NCBI RefSeq assembly: GCF_012971725.1
Contig: NZ_CP048833.1
Span: 2,852,001 to 2,916,000 of the forward strand
DNA length: 64,000 nt
Reading direction: 5' to 3'
Source: Pseudomonas multiresinivorans
GTDB lineage: Bacteria > Pseudomonadota > Gammaproteobacteria > Pseudomonadales > Pseudomonadaceae
Every line of letters starts with the position of its first letter. The first letter of the stretch is position 1. Positions 45,458-54,262 of the stretch are shown piece by piece. Under the pieces are notes generated by a model, which saw nothing but the letters and a program-made list of their open reading frames with translations, did no database searches and was not told where the DNA came from. The position numbers and the translations under genes are program-made.

Positions 45458-46935
45458 GACGATTCGACCTCGGCGGGGTGGAAGCCGACCACGCGGTTGC
45501 GTCCACCATTCTTTGCCTGGTAGAGCGCGCTGTCGGCAGATTGCAGCAGCTCGGCCCAGTTGGCCGGGCTGAAGCGCGAGGTGCTGGCCACGCCGATACT
45601 CAGGGTGAGTACGCCCAGCGGGCCGTGTTCGTGTGGTACGGCGAGCCCCTGCAGGCTGGCGCGGATTTGCTCGGCCAGCGCCAGGGCGTCGGCCTCTTCG
45701 CTGTCGCCCAGCAATACGACGAACTCCTCGCCGCCGAAGCGCGCCGCACAATCGGCTGGGCGCCGGGTCCACTCGGCGATCACCTGGGCCACGGTCCTGA
45801 GCGCCGCATCGCCGGCGGGGTGACCGTAGTGGTCGTTGTAGGCCTTGAACTTGTCGATATCCATGAGCATGACCGACAGCGCCGCACCGCTGCGCTGGTA
45901 ACGCGACCACTCGTGGCCGGCGCGCAGGTCGAAGGCGCGGCGGTTGTTCAGCCCGGTCAGCGGATCGGTGCTGGCCGCCATCTGCAACTCGGCTTCCTTC
46001 CGGTCGCGCTGGCGCATCTGGCGCAGGGCGATCAGTGCCAGGCCGATCACCGTGCCATCCAGGGCGAGACCCAGCAGGGCGATCAATCCGCCGCGCCAGT
46101 ACCAGTCCTCGTAGATCTCGCTGGAGGGCAGGGCCACGCTGAACACCAACGGGTAGCCCTCCACGGGGCGGAAGTCGTGCCAGCGTTTGACGCCGTCGCT
46201 GCCGCGGTCGAAGAAGGTTTCCTCGCCGCTGGCCAGGTAGTGTTCCAGCGCTCCGGCCAGGGTCCCGGTGGGCGGTGAGTCGGGCCAGCGTGCCAGCAAC
46301 GTGCCGTCGCGCATGTGCAGGCTGACGGTGCCGCCTTCGCCCAGGTTGAGGCCGCTGAATAACTCGCGGAAGTAGCTCAGTTCCAGATTGGCGCCGACCA
46401 CGCCGGCGAAACTGCCGTCCTCGTGCTCCAGGCGTCGGCTCAGGGCGATGCTGTTGCGGGCGTTGCTGGAGTAGGGAATGTAGGGGTGGCTGATGAGCAG
46501 CTCGTTTCCGCTCGCCTCGCGCTGCGCCTGGAAGTACTCGCGCCGGGACAGGTCGATACGCCCGGGGATTTCCTTGCCGAAGTTGAAGGTGGCTATGCCC
46601 TGGGCATTGGTGATGAACATCGAGCCCATGCCATGGGTCGGTGCGGTGTAGTCCTCGAGCAGCGATTGGCGTACCTCGCCGGAGAGTGCGCGCACCTCGG
46701 GCTCGGAATGGGCATGCACGACTGCTTTCAGGCTCATGTCGTAGAGGTCGAGATTGCGCTGGATATCGCGTTGCACCAGCAGGGCGATGTTGTGGCCATT
46801 GGCACTGGCGACTTCCAGCGCGTCGTGGCGCATTTCCAGGATGGCCCAGAGCGACAGGGCGCTGATGGCGGCAGTCAGGCCCAGGCTGCTGGCCAGGATG
46901 GTGCTGGAGCGGTGGATCGGCATGCCGGTGTCCAT
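45454..46935 (-). CDS. Diguanylate cyclase with periplasmic Cache sensor
   Basis: A membrane-anchored GGDEF protein: one N-terminal helix (SSTILASSLGLTAAISALSLWAIL), a periplasmic dCache-like sensor of about 260 residues (MFITNAQGIATFNFGKEIPGRIDLSRREYF, NSIALSRRLEHEDGSFAGVVGANLEL), a second helix (GGLIALLGLALDGTVIGLALIAL), then a GGDEF domain with intact RFGGEEF and an inhibitory-site RPAD five residues earlier. It should make cyclic-di-GMP with product inhibition. The start at 46935 (MDTGMPIHRSS) gives 493 residues. The frame is open to 47079, but the longer N-terminus crosses the terminator region. Start uncertain. Confidence 0.87.
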   Translation of the reverse strand: MDTGMPIHRSSTILASSLGLTAAISALSLWAILEMRHDALEVASANGHNIALLVQRDIQRNLDLYDMSLKAVVHAHSEPEVRALSGEVRQSLLEDYTAPTHGMGSMFITNAQGIATFNFGKEIPGRIDLSRREYFQAQREASGNELLISHPYIPYSSNARNSIALSRRLEHEDGSFAGVVGANLELSYFRELFSGLNLGEGGTVSLHMRDGTLLARWPDSPPTGTLAGALEHYLASGEETFFDRGSDGVKRWHDFRPVEGYPLVFSVALPSSEIYEDWYWRGGLIALLGLALDGTVIGLALIALRQMRQRDRKEAELQMAASTDPLTGLNNRRAFDLRAGHEWSRYQRSGAALSVMLMDIDKFKAYNDHYGHPAGDAALRTVAQVIAEWTRRPADCAARFGGEEFVVLLGDSEEADALALAEQIRASLQGLAVPHEHGPLGVLTLSIGVASTSRFSPANWAELLQSADSALYQAKNGGRNRVVGFHPAEVESS

Positions 46936-47045
46936 ACGAAGGCGCAAGAAGAGGCGGCCGCGCGGCAGCGCGTGCCTCAAGGCATATAGCAGCAATCTGC
47001 CGGGTTGTCCGGGCACCGGCGCGGGCATGCAGCGTTTTTCGGGCC

Positions 47046-47076
47046 AAAAAAAATGCTGCCTGGAACAGGCAGCATT
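47046..47076 (-). terminator. Rho-independent terminator for the FpvA-like receptor gene
   Basis: AATGCTGCCT (47052-47061) pairs with AGGCAGCATT (47067-47076). Read on the minus strand the stem is followed by a run of eight Ts, 75 bases after the receptor stop. Confidence 0.92.
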
Positions 47077-47149
47077 CATGGGTCACGCACCATTGGTGAC
47101 TGGGTTCAGTCTGCCGGCGCGAGATTAAGCTTTGATGAAGGCGCGATCC

Positions 47150-49675
47150 TCAGTATGTAGCGCGCACGGTCAGCATGAAGTTGCGCGGGTCGCCGTAGAC
47201 GTTGCCGTAGGTCGAGGTTCCGACCGTCTGGTAGTACTTCTTGTCGAACAGGTTGTTGCCGTTGAGTGCGACGTTCCAGTGTTCATCGAGCTGGTAGTCG
47301 ACCAGGGCGTTCCACACCGCGTAGCCGCTTTGCTGGTAGTCGAACGGCACGTTGCTCTGCACCACGTTGCCATTGCCGTCATAGGTGGAGGCGGTGCCGC
47401 TGACCTTGGTCGCGCTCTGGATATCGACGCCGCCGCCGACGCGGAACTTCGACCAGTCGCCCGGCAGGCGGTAGGTGGTGAACAGCTTGGCCATGTGCTT
47501 GGGCGTGACGGTGCTCAGCTGGCCCCCGGCGGTGCGGTTCTTGTTGAGGTTGAGGGTGTAGCTGGCCATCAGCATCCAGTCCGGCAGCAGCTCGCCGGAG
47601 ATTTCCATGTCGACGCCCTTGCTGGTCACCTCGCCGCCGTTGACGTAGCAGCAGTTGCCGCCGAACAGCACGGAAGTGGCTTCGTACTGTGGGTCCAGCA
47701 CGGCCTGGTCTTCACGCTTGGTGTAGTAGAGCGCCACGCTGGTGTTCACTGTGCCGCCCAGCAGCTCGCCCTTCAGGCCGGTTTCGTAGGTCTTGCCGGT
47801 CATGGGGTCGAGGGTGCTGCCGCTGCCCAGCGGGCCGGCCATGAGGTTCTGCTGCGGCTTGAAGATTTCCGCATAGCTGGCGTAGGCAGCCCATTCGTCG
47901 GTGAGGTCGTAGACGATGCCGCCGAAGGGCGTGGTCCTGGTCGGCTCGCGCATGTCCACACGCGACTGCACGCCCCACACACCATTAGCCAGGCTCTGGT
48001 AGGTCTGGTCGAACTTGTAGCGCTGCACCCGCGCGCCGAGGATCAGGTGCAGAGGGTCGGCCAGCTGCAGGCGCAGGCTGGAGTAGAGGCCGTACTGGGT
48101 CTGGCTATTGGGGCTGTAGTCGCGGGTAACGTCCGGACGCACGCCGGGGTCGGTCCAGGGTGTGGAGTTCGGGTCGAACACGTCCACCGCGCCGCCGGCG
48201 CTGGCAAAGCGCGGCGTGCCCTGCCAGCGGCTGTCGATGTCCTGGTAGTCGCCGCCGACGGTCAGCTGGTGGTTCAGGCCGAACAGGCTGAAGTTGCCCG
48301 AGACGTTGGCGTCCCAGAGGTCCTGCTCGCTCCACTGGGTGATCCAGGTGCCGTAGCGGGTGACGCCGGCGCCGGTCACCGGGTTCACCGAGCCCAGGGT
48401 GGTGGCGTTGTTGGTCTCGATGGTGTCGTAGATGTTGGTGTAGCTGAGGTTGAGTTTCCAGTCGTCGTTCAGGCGATGGTCGAGCTTGGCGAAGTATTCG
48501 CGGGAGAAACCGTCGGCGTAGGCCCAGGTGGTGGACAGCCCGGTATGCCGCGGCAGGCCCAGGTCGACGCCGTTGCTGTAGCGCGGCACGGCATTGGCGG
48601 TGCCAGTCTCGTGGACCTTGTTGAAGCGCAGGCCGGCGGTGAGCATGGTGTCATCGGTGACGTCGGCTTCCAGCACGCCGTAGAAGATCGGCTTGTCGGT
48701 GGCGCGGTTGTCTGTGAAGTACTGGCGGTCCTGGTAGGCCACTACCGCGCGCCCGCGCAGCTTGCCGTCGAAGCCCAGCGGGCCGGTGACGTCGAGCTCG
48801 CTGCGGTAGTTGTCCCAGCTGCCGGCGGAGGCGCTGAACTTGAGCTGGTAGGTGTCCAGCGGGCGCTTGCGCACCAGGTTGATGATGCCGCCAGGGTCGC
48901 CGGTGCCGCCGAACAGCGCGGAGCTGCCGCGCAGCACTTCGACATGGTCGAACTCGGCCATGTCGTAGACGTTGGAGGAGTAGAACGAGCCGGCGGTGGT
49001 GCCCAGCGCCATGGGCGCGGCGCCGTCGAGCTGGATGTTCTGGATGGCGAAGCCGCGCGAGTAGAAGTCCTGGATGCGGAAGGTGTTGCTCTGCACGGTG
49101 ACGCCCGGCACCGCCTTCATGGCGTCGTTGAGGTCGGCGATCTGGCGGTCGTCCATCAACTGGCGAGTGAGCACCGAGATCGATTGCGGGGTTTCCTTCA
49201 GCGAGGTCGGGGTCTTCGAGCCGACGCTGGTCAGGCCCGGCGTGTAGCTGCCGGAGTTCTCGGTGGCCTGGCCCATGCCCTGGCCCATGATGGTGGTGTC
49301 GCTCATTTCCAGCGCGGCGTCGTCCTGCGGGATCAGCACCAACTGGTAGCGGTTGCCGTTGCGCTGCGCGGCGAGGCCGCTGCCCATGAGCATCAGGTCC
49401 AGCGCTTCCTCGGCGCTGTAGTGGCCGCGCACGGCCTGGCTCTGGCGGTCGCGGGTCAGCTGGGCGTCGGTGGCCAGCAGCAGGCCGGTCTGCGCGGCCA
49501 GTTCGTTGAGCTGGCGGGCGAGGGGGCCGGCGGGGATGTCGAAGTTCTGCCGCTGAGCTTGCTCGGCGATGGCGGTGGAAGGCGCCGAGAGTGGGCCGAC
49601 GGTGGCCAGGCTCAGGGCAATGGCGAGAAACAGGGGATGCTTTTTGCTCGGGAAGTGCTGGTCTTGGCGTGACAT
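47150..49675 (-). CDS. FpvA/FoxA-type TonB-dependent siderophore transducer
   Basis: An 841-residue receptor: signal peptide (MSRQDQHFPSKKHPLFLAIALSL...), an N-terminal STN signalling domain (about 42-112: FDIPAGPLARQLNELAAQTGLLLATDAQL, GHYSAEEALDLMLMGSGL), a plug (ETPQSISVLTRQLMDDRQ, EVLRGSSALFGGTGDPGGIINLVRKRP) and a barrel ending MLTVRATY. The STN domain signals through the FecR-like anti-sigma factor at 49887 to the ECF sigma factor at 50858, both upstream in the same direction. A CC pair in FGGNCCYVNGG is an extracellular-loop feature. Probable ferric-siderophore uptake. The specific siderophore is not readable. Confidence 0.93.
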   Translation of the reverse strand: MSRQDQHFPSKKHPLFLAIALSLATVGPLSAPSTAIAEQAQRQNFDIPAGPLARQLNELAAQTGLLLATDAQLTRDRQSQAVRGHYSAEEALDLMLMGSGLAAQRNGNRYQLVLIPQDDAALEMSDTTIMGQGMGQATENSGSYTPGLTSVGSKTPTSLKETPQSISVLTRQLMDDRQIADLNDAMKAVPGVTVQSNTFRIQDFYSRGFAIQNIQLDGAAPMALGTTAGSFYSSNVYDMAEFDHVEVLRGSSALFGGTGDPGGIINLVRKRPLDTYQLKFSASAGSWDNYRSELDVTGPLGFDGKLRGRAVVAYQDRQYFTDNRATDKPIFYGVLEADVTDDTMLTAGLRFNKVHETGTANAVPRYSNGVDLGLPRHTGLSTTWAYADGFSREYFAKLDHRLNDDWKLNLSYTNIYDTIETNNATTLGSVNPVTGAGVTRYGTWITQWSEQDLWDANVSGNFSLFGLNHQLTVGGDYQDIDSRWQGTPRFASAGGAVDVFDPNSTPWTDPGVRPDVTRDYSPNSQTQYGLYSSLRLQLADPLHLILGARVQRYKFDQTYQSLANGVWGVQSRVDMREPTRTTPFGGIVYDLTDEWAAYASYAEIFKPQQNLMAGPLGSGSTLDPMTGKTYETGLKGELLGGTVNTSVALYYTKREDQAVLDPQYEATSVLFGGNCCYVNGGEVTSKGVDMEISGELLPDWMLMASYTLNLNKNRTAGGQLSTVTPKHMAKLFTTYRLPGDWSKFRVGGGVDIQSATKVSGTASTYDGNGNVVQSNVPFDYQQSGYAVWNALVDYQLDEHWNVALNGNNLFDKKYYQTVGTSTYGNVYGDPRNFMLTVRATY

Positions 49676-49800
49676 TCCGGTTCCTTGGCGTCCGGTTATT
49701 AGGGGTGTTTCCTAGTAATCCGAAGCAGGACGGAAAATCGGAACCATTCTCGAAAACTTTTTTCTCGGGCGCGAAACCTGAATTGGCGGATGCGTCGGCA

Positions 49801-49867
49801 GTTCGCGAGCAAGCTCGCTCCTACAGCTGGGGTTGGGTTCTTCGTAGGAGCGAGCTTGCTCGCGAAC
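49801..49867. repeat. Inverted pair of REP-like units
   Basis: A GTTCGCGAGCAAGCTCGCTC... unit at 49801-49824 and its reverse complement at 49844-49867 face each other across a 19-base spacer, between the FecR-like and receptor genes. This REPIN-like arrangement can fold into one large hairpin and may attenuate read-through from fecI/fecR. Confidence 0.88.
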
Positions 49868-49886
49868 CGGGGCTCGACTCGGTTGC

Positions 49887-50861
49887 CTAGCGGCGCGGTA
49901 CCACCGTCACCCACCAGTCGAACCGCCGCTGCACACGCACCGGCAATGCATCTTCGAGCTGCGCCAGGGCCTGGTCGGTATCGGCCAGCGGGAAGCTGCC
50001 CATGACGCGCAGCTGGGCCACCGCAGGGTCGACACCCAGGTGCCCACGCCGGTAGCCGCCCAGTTCCTCAATGAACTGCGCCAGGGGCATGTCCTCGGCC
50101 AGCAGCAGGCCGCGGCTCCAGGCTTCGCGGCGAGCTTCGGCACGGGTCAGCGCACCGGCCTCGTGGGCATCGAAGATGACGCCCTGGCCCGCCTTGAGGA
50201 CGAGGCTGGCGCCGCTGTCCTGCAGGGTCGTGCGCACGGCGCCCTGGTAGACGTTGAGCTGCGTGCGAGGGCCGAGCTCGCGCACGCTGAAGCGCGTGCC
50301 CAGCGGTTGCAGCAGGCCAGCACGGGTGCGTACCTGGAAGGGACGGCTGTCGCCGTGCCCGGTCTCGATCAACACTTCACCGGCGTACAGCACCAGCTCG
50401 CGGCGGCCGTCGTCGAAGTGCACGTCCAGCGCGCTGTCGCTGTTGAGCCAGAGTTGCGTGCCGTCGCTCAGCCGTTCGCTGCGGCGCTCGCCGATCGCCG
50501 TGCGGTACTGCGCGCGCCAGGCGTGCAGGCTGTCGATGGGGTTGGCGCGCCAACCCAGCCAACCGAACACGCCGGCGCCCGCCAGCACGCTGAGCTGGCT
50601 GAGCAGCCGGCGGCGCGTCTGCTTGCCGTTGCGCAGGATGGCCAGCGTCCGGTGCGCTGCGGGGCCTTGCTGCTGGATGCCAGCGAAGCGCTGGCTGATC
50701 CGTTCGATGTAGCTCCAGGCCAGGCGCTGCGCCTCGCCCTGGTCGAGCCAGCGGCGCCATTGGGCGTGCAGCTCGGTGTCGTTGGGTGCCTCCTGCAGGC
50801 GCGCGAACCAGTCGGCGGCGCTTTCCAGCGTGGCGTGGTCGAGGCCGGGTTTTGCGCTCAT
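49887..50861 (-). CDS. FecR-like anti-sigma/signal-transduction protein
   Basis: A 324-residue FecR-family regulator: N-terminal cytoplasmic domain (AADWFARLQEAPNDTELHAQWRRWLDQGEAQRLAW), one membrane helix (LSVLAGAGVFGWLGW), and a periplasmic FecR domain (YRTAIGERRSERLSDGTQLWLNSDSALDVHFDDGRRELVLYAGEVLIETGHG, FQVRTRAGLLQPLGTRFSVREL) with a C-terminal STN-interacting region. It transmits receptor occupancy to the ECF sigma factor encoded upstream, with which it overlaps by four bases. The start is the ATG at 50861. Confidence 0.92.
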   Translation of the reverse strand: MSAKPGLDHATLESAADWFARLQEAPNDTELHAQWRRWLDQGEAQRLAWSYIERISQRFAGIQQQGPAAHRTLAILRNGKQTRRRLLSQLSVLAGAGVFGWLGWRANPIDSLHAWRAQYRTAIGERRSERLSDGTQLWLNSDSALDVHFDDGRRELVLYAGEVLIETGHGDSRPFQVRTRAGLLQPLGTRFSVRELGPRTQLNVYQGAVRTTLQDSGASLVLKAGQGVIFDAHEAGALTRAEARREAWSRGLLLAEDMPLAQFIEELGGYRRGHLGVDPAVAQLRVMGSFPLADTDQALAQLEDALPVRVQRRFDWWVTVVPRR

Positions 50862-51391
50862 TGCAGCACTCCGTCGAGTTCCGCTTCGAGCAGGGCGCAC
50901 TGGAACATGGCCTGGGCGATGTACTTGGTCACGCTGCGCACGGAAACGCCCAGCTCCTCGGCGATTTCCCGGTAGCCCAGGCCATGCAGCTGCGACAGGC
51001 TGAAAGCGGCGGCGACCTTGGATGGCAGGCGCTCCAGCAGATCCTGCAGCTGGCCGAGAGTTTCGAGGATGATCGCCTGGTGTTCCTGGGACGGCCAATG
51101 GCTTTCCGGCACCTGTGCCAGGGCTTCGAGCCAGGCCTTTTCCAGTTGCTTGCGGCGCCAGAAGTCGACGCACAGGTGCAGCGAGATGCGGCTCAGGTAG
51201 GCGCGGGCGTGCACGTCGCTCTCGAACTCCCGCGGCTGCGCCAGCAGGCGTACGAACACGTCCTGGGCCAGTTCGGCGGCGTCGCTGGCGTTGCCCAGGC
51301 GGCGGTTGATCCATTGCTGGATCCAGCCGTGGTTCTCGCGGTAGAGGCTGGCCACTTGGGCGCGGTGGGCGCAGGCGATGGGTCGTGTCAT
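50858..51391 (-). CDS. FecI-like ECF RNA polymerase sigma factor
   Basis: A 177-residue ECF sigma factor: region 2 (LYRENHGWIQQWINRRLGNASDAAELAQDVFVRLLAQ, AYLSRISLHLCVDFWRRKQLEKAW) and region 4 (LQDLLERLPSKVAAAFSLSQLHGLGYREIAEELGVSVRSVTKYIAQAM). The FecI subgroup is iron-starvation induced and directs transcription of the cognate receptor, here the gene at 47150. A Fur-box-like sequence at 51419-51433 lies about 30 bases upstream of the ATG. Confidence 0.93.
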   Translation of the reverse strand: MTRPIACAHRAQVASLYRENHGWIQQWINRRLGNASDAAELAQDVFVRLLAQPREFESDVHARAYLSRISLHLCVDFWRRKQLEKAWLEALAQVPESHWPSQEHQAIILETLGQLQDLLERLPSKVAAAFSLSQLHGLGYREIAEELGVSVRSVTKYIAQAMFQCALLEAELDGVLQ

Positions 51392-51418
51392 GGGAGGCCA
51401 GGCGAGAATCTGTGCAAA

Positions 51419-51433
51419 TGCGAATTATTATCA
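51419..51433 (-). promoter_or_regulatory. Fur box upstream of fecI-like gene
   Basis: TGCGAATTATTATCA matches TGATAAT-N-ATTATCA at 12 of 14 specified positions. It sits at the expected promoter location for iron-repressed expression of the sigma/anti-sigma pair. Confidence 0.7.
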
Positions 51434-51635
51434 AAATAACCGAATGCAATGCCCTAGGGCAACAAGGATCAGGGAGGAGTGTCGATGGGTAAACGGAAGA
51501 CTTCAGACAGGCCGGAGCAGGCGAGCTCATGACGATGCGCACGGTGTGGGGGTTACCGGCAGGTTCGTTGACACTCATTTGGGAGACGCTATCTTGCAAT
51601 GGCGGCAAAATAACATCACAGGGAGTGAGACAATA

Positions 51636-52706
51636 ATGCGCCTCGCGATACTTGGACTGATGCTTCTGGGATTAGGTGGATGCTCCACTCAGCAAGAGGA
51701 AGATTCAAAATGGGTCGGGTTGTCGGAAGGCCGTTATGTTGATCCCACGACGAACAGGTTTGACGACCGATACACCAGGTCACCCGCCTCGACCTCTTGC
51801 TTGACCACCGGCCAAACCTTTGAGCTGAGACTTCAGAGTTTCGTCGTTGGATGGGAATTCGATGGCACCTTGGAAAAGCTGACGAGCAATCCGGGGAACG
51901 AGTTGGGCGTCTTCATTACCGTCAATAAATCCAGGCCTGGCACGGGCGCTGTCGTAGCGGCTCCGGCACCGCCTGTTGCTCAACCGCCCGCCGTAGCGAA
52001 GCCTGCCGTGCAACCACCTGTTGCTGCAAAACCTGTCGCCCCCGCAGCCCCTGCACCGGCGGTTCCAGCCGTGGCTGCTGTTGTGCCGGTTGCCGCTCCG
52101 GCAGTCGTACCGTTGGCGGTTACTCCGCCGGTCATTGCTCAGGCACAGGAAGCAACCAAGGCCACCCCTGTACAGGGAGGGACGCAGACCAACCCGGTCG
52201 AGCGGCGTCTTGTCTACGTGACCGACTCCACATTGCCCAGGACTGATATGAACGGTGCGAACCTGTTGGTCTACAGCGACACCTATGACGGGTCGGATTA
52301 CACCATCAGTTTCGAGGTCGTCGAGTTCGATGCAGATGGGTTCGATCAGTTCGCCGGCATTGCCAGGGAGCTGGCAAAGGCAGCGCAGGAATCGGGCATC
52401 TCTGCAAACCTTCCATACTCTGCGTTGCTGACCAAGGTCGGCACGGCAATGTTCAATTCCATCAAGAGAAACGACAAAGTCGCCTTCTACAAGACCAGCC
52501 TGCTGCCGTGCGATTCGGTGGTCGGTGATCAGAAGTCGGTGTTCTTGAAGGCGGGTGAGTTCGGGGTGGTTCGTGTGCCCCAGGAAAACCACATCGTGGA
52601 TTGGAGTGACCTGGCTTTCGAGCCCAACACCAACCGGGTGAAGTTCCCTGACTCACGTGCGGACTCCATATCGTACATGCTGTTCAGCGTCTATCGGCGC
52701 AAGTGA
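51636..52706 (+). CDS. Lipoprotein with Pro/Ala-rich linker, unknown function
   Basis: A 356-residue protein with lipobox LGGC (lipidated Cys at 16), an N-terminal domain to about residue 105, a Pro/Ala/Val-rich linker of about 65 residues (PAPPVAQPPAVAKPAVQPP and similar), and a C-terminal domain of about 170 residues (SDYTISFEVVEFDADGFDQFAGIARELAKAAQ, HIVDWSDLAFEPNTNRVKFPDSRADSISYMLFSVYRRK). The N- and C-terminal domains use more A/T-ending codons than the neighbours, suggesting recent acquisition. GGGAG lies ten bases before the ATG. The open frame upstream to 51378 crosses the Fur box. I do not recognise the family. Outer-membrane anchoring with a peptidoglycan-spanning linker is inferred. 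Confidence 0.75.
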   Translation: MRLAILGLMLLGLGGCSTQQEEDSKWVGLSEGRYVDPTTNRFDDRYTRSPASTSCLTTGQTFELRLQSFVVGWEFDGTLEKLTSNPGNELGVFITVNKSRPGTGAVVAAPAPPVAQPPAVAKPAVQPPVAAKPVAPAAPAPAVPAVAAVVPVAAPAVVPLAVTPPVIAQAQEATKATPVQGGTQTNPVERRLVYVTDSTLPRTDMNGANLLVYSDTYDGSDYTISFEVVEFDADGFDQFAGIARELAKAAQESGISANLPYSALLTKVGTAMFNSIKRNDKVAFYKTSLLPCDSVVGDQKSVFLKAGEFGVVRVPQENHIVDWSDLAFEPNTNRVKFPDSRADSISYMLFSVYRRK

Positions 52707-53126
52707 GGCAGGATGCGTCGCAGTGGCGTTCCCGGTGCGCTCGCATCAGCTTGGACCAGCACACCCTTGCGGTGTTATCCGAGGCAGGTGTTCGCTCTTG
52801 AATGCAGGTGATGTGCCAGATTCGAAATGGATGTCCGGGGCCGGTCCAGTCGCTTGCCCGGCACGGCCAGTCGAGGCGTCGAGCTCCAGCGCTCAGGTCC
52901 TCAGGGCGCGCCGATGCTCGATGGGTGACATGCCGGGCTCGCGGGGTGCGCGCGGCGGAGCGAGGCGGTGCGGTTGTAACCCGGTTCTGGACGATCCAGG
53001 CGATAGGCAGATCGGACTGGCTGGCCTGAAATGAATGCTGCCCATGAAGAGGGCTGCGGTACGCTGCCTTGCGCTGGGCGCGGCGTCTCAGTCAGCATGC
53101 CGGCCGCCATTTTTCGAATAGACACC
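52707..53126. other. Gene-poor stretch before the LysR gene
   Basis: About 420 bases with no supportable gene. Open frames here lack ribosome binding sites and recognisable content. A minus-strand TGGCACATCACCTGC at about 52804-52818 resembles a sigma-54 promoter with one mismatch but drives no gene. The upstream end carries the lower-GC character of the preceding lipoprotein gene. Confidence 0.4.
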
Positions 53127-54020
53127 ATGCCCATGCGCCGCCTGCCTTCACTTACCGCCCTGCGTACCTTCGAGTCCGCCGCCCGCCACGCGCATTTCGG
53201 CCGCGCCGCCGCCGAGCTGTGCGTCACCGACAGTGCGGTCAGCCACCAGATTCGCCAGCTGGAAGAGCAACTGGGGGCGACGCTGTTCGAGCGCCAGGGT
53301 CGCCAGGTGCAGCCCACTCCCCAGGCGCGCCGCCTGCTGCGCAGCCTGCAGCAGGCCTTCGAGCTGATCGGCACGGCGTGCGACGAGCTGCGCGACCCCG
53401 GATCCCAGGCCCAGCTGCATGTGGCGGTGACGGTCGAGCTGGCGCAGAAGTGGCTGGTGGGCAGGCTGGCGGATTTCGCCGAGCGCTACCCGGAGATCGT
53501 CCTGCACCTGCACGAACAGCCGCTGGAGGCTCCGGGGCCGGCGGCGGAGATCGACCTGGCGATCACCTACGGTACCGGCCCGGTAGACGCGAGCAGCTAT
53601 TTCGTGCGGCCGCTGCCGACCCTGCAGTTCTTCCCGGTGTGCAGCCCCGGCCTGTTCAACCAGTCGCCGCTCAAGCATCCGCGTGACCTGGCGCGGCATT
53701 GCCTGCTGCACGACGACCAGGACGGTAAGTCCTGGACTGCCTGGCTGACCACTCATGCCAGCGACATCCGCCCCAGCCGGCACGTCTACCTTGGCCACGC
53801 CGGGCTGACCATGGAGGCGGCGGTGCGCGGGCAGGGCGTGGCCATCGGCGACAACCTCACCAGCGCCGAGGACCTGGCCAGCGGCCGGCTGGTCCGGCCC
53901 TTCGCCGCGCAGATCACCTCCCTGGGGCAGTACGCCCTCGTCTGCGAGCGCCTGCGCCTGGAGAAGCCGGCGGTGGCGGACTTCATCGAATGGTTTACCG
54001 AGCAGCTGGTTGATAGCTGA
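53127..54020 (+). CDS. GcvA-like LysR-family transcriptional regulator
   Basis: A 297-residue LysR regulator: winged helix (LPSLTALRTFESAARHAHFGRAAAELCVTDSAVSHQIRQLEEQLGATLFERQGRQV) and a substrate-binding domain ending GHAGLTMEAAVRGQGVAIGDNLTSAEDLASGRLVRPF, the pattern of GcvA-type activators. I choose the ATG at 53127 (MPMRRLPSL), which gives family length. The frame is open to 53031. It precedes an agmatine-deiminase-like gene in the same direction across a REP pair and may regulate it, though that is inference. Confidence 0.87.
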   Translation: MPMRRLPSLTALRTFESAARHAHFGRAAAELCVTDSAVSHQIRQLEEQLGATLFERQGRQVQPTPQARRLLRSLQQAFELIGTACDELRDPGSQAQLHVAVTVELAQKWLVGRLADFAERYPEIVLHLHEQPLEAPGPAAEIDLAITYGTGPVDASSYFVRPLPTLQFFPVCSPGLFNQSPLKHPRDLARHCLLHDDQDGKSWTAWLTTHASDIRPSRHVYLGHAGLTMEAAVRGQGVAIGDNLTSAEDLASGRLVRPFAAQITSLGQYALVCERLRLEKPAVADFIEWFTEQLVDS

Positions 54021-54036
54021 TGTGAGAGGGGATCGC

Positions 54037-54127
54037 GTAGGAGCGGACTCCGTCCGCGATCGACTGACCGCCGCTCCAATGTGCCAGGCAGCTGGGCGGG
54101 ACCATCGCGGACGGAGTCCGCTCCTAC
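54037..54127. repeat. Inverted pair of REP-like units
   Basis: A GTAGGAGCGGACTCCGTCCG... unit at 54037-54062 and its reverse complement at 54104-54127 flank a 41-base spacer between the LysR and agmatine-deiminase genes. Confidence 0.87.
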
Positions 54128-54158
54128 GTCGCATGGAAATTCATCGTTTGTTGGAGCG

Positions 54159-54199
54159 AATGATGAATCCAGTTCAGGTATTCCGCGAAATTCATCATT
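54159..54199. promoter_or_regulatory. 10-bp inverted repeat upstream of the agmatine-deiminase-like gene
   Basis: AATGATGAAT (54159-54168) and ATTCATCATT (54190-54199) are exact reverse complements, 64-104 bases before the ATG. This could be an operator or an mRNA hairpin. Low certainty. Confidence 0.35.
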
Positions 54200-54262
54200 G
54201 GTTTCCACCGCACTGGGCCGGCAACCTTGGGCCATTCCCCTCCCTGACTCCGGAGCGCCACG

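Noticed and set aside
52804..52818. Sigma-54-like TGGCACATCACCTGC on the minus strand
   Set aside because: One core mismatch (CTGC for TTGC), no gene downstream in that direction and no nearby TGC-N10-GCA site.
52860..53000. Minus-strand GMSPIEHRRALR as the tail of a broken transposase or AraC gene
   Set aside because: Too short, no continuing homology on either side and no inverted repeats. Resemblance is not specific.
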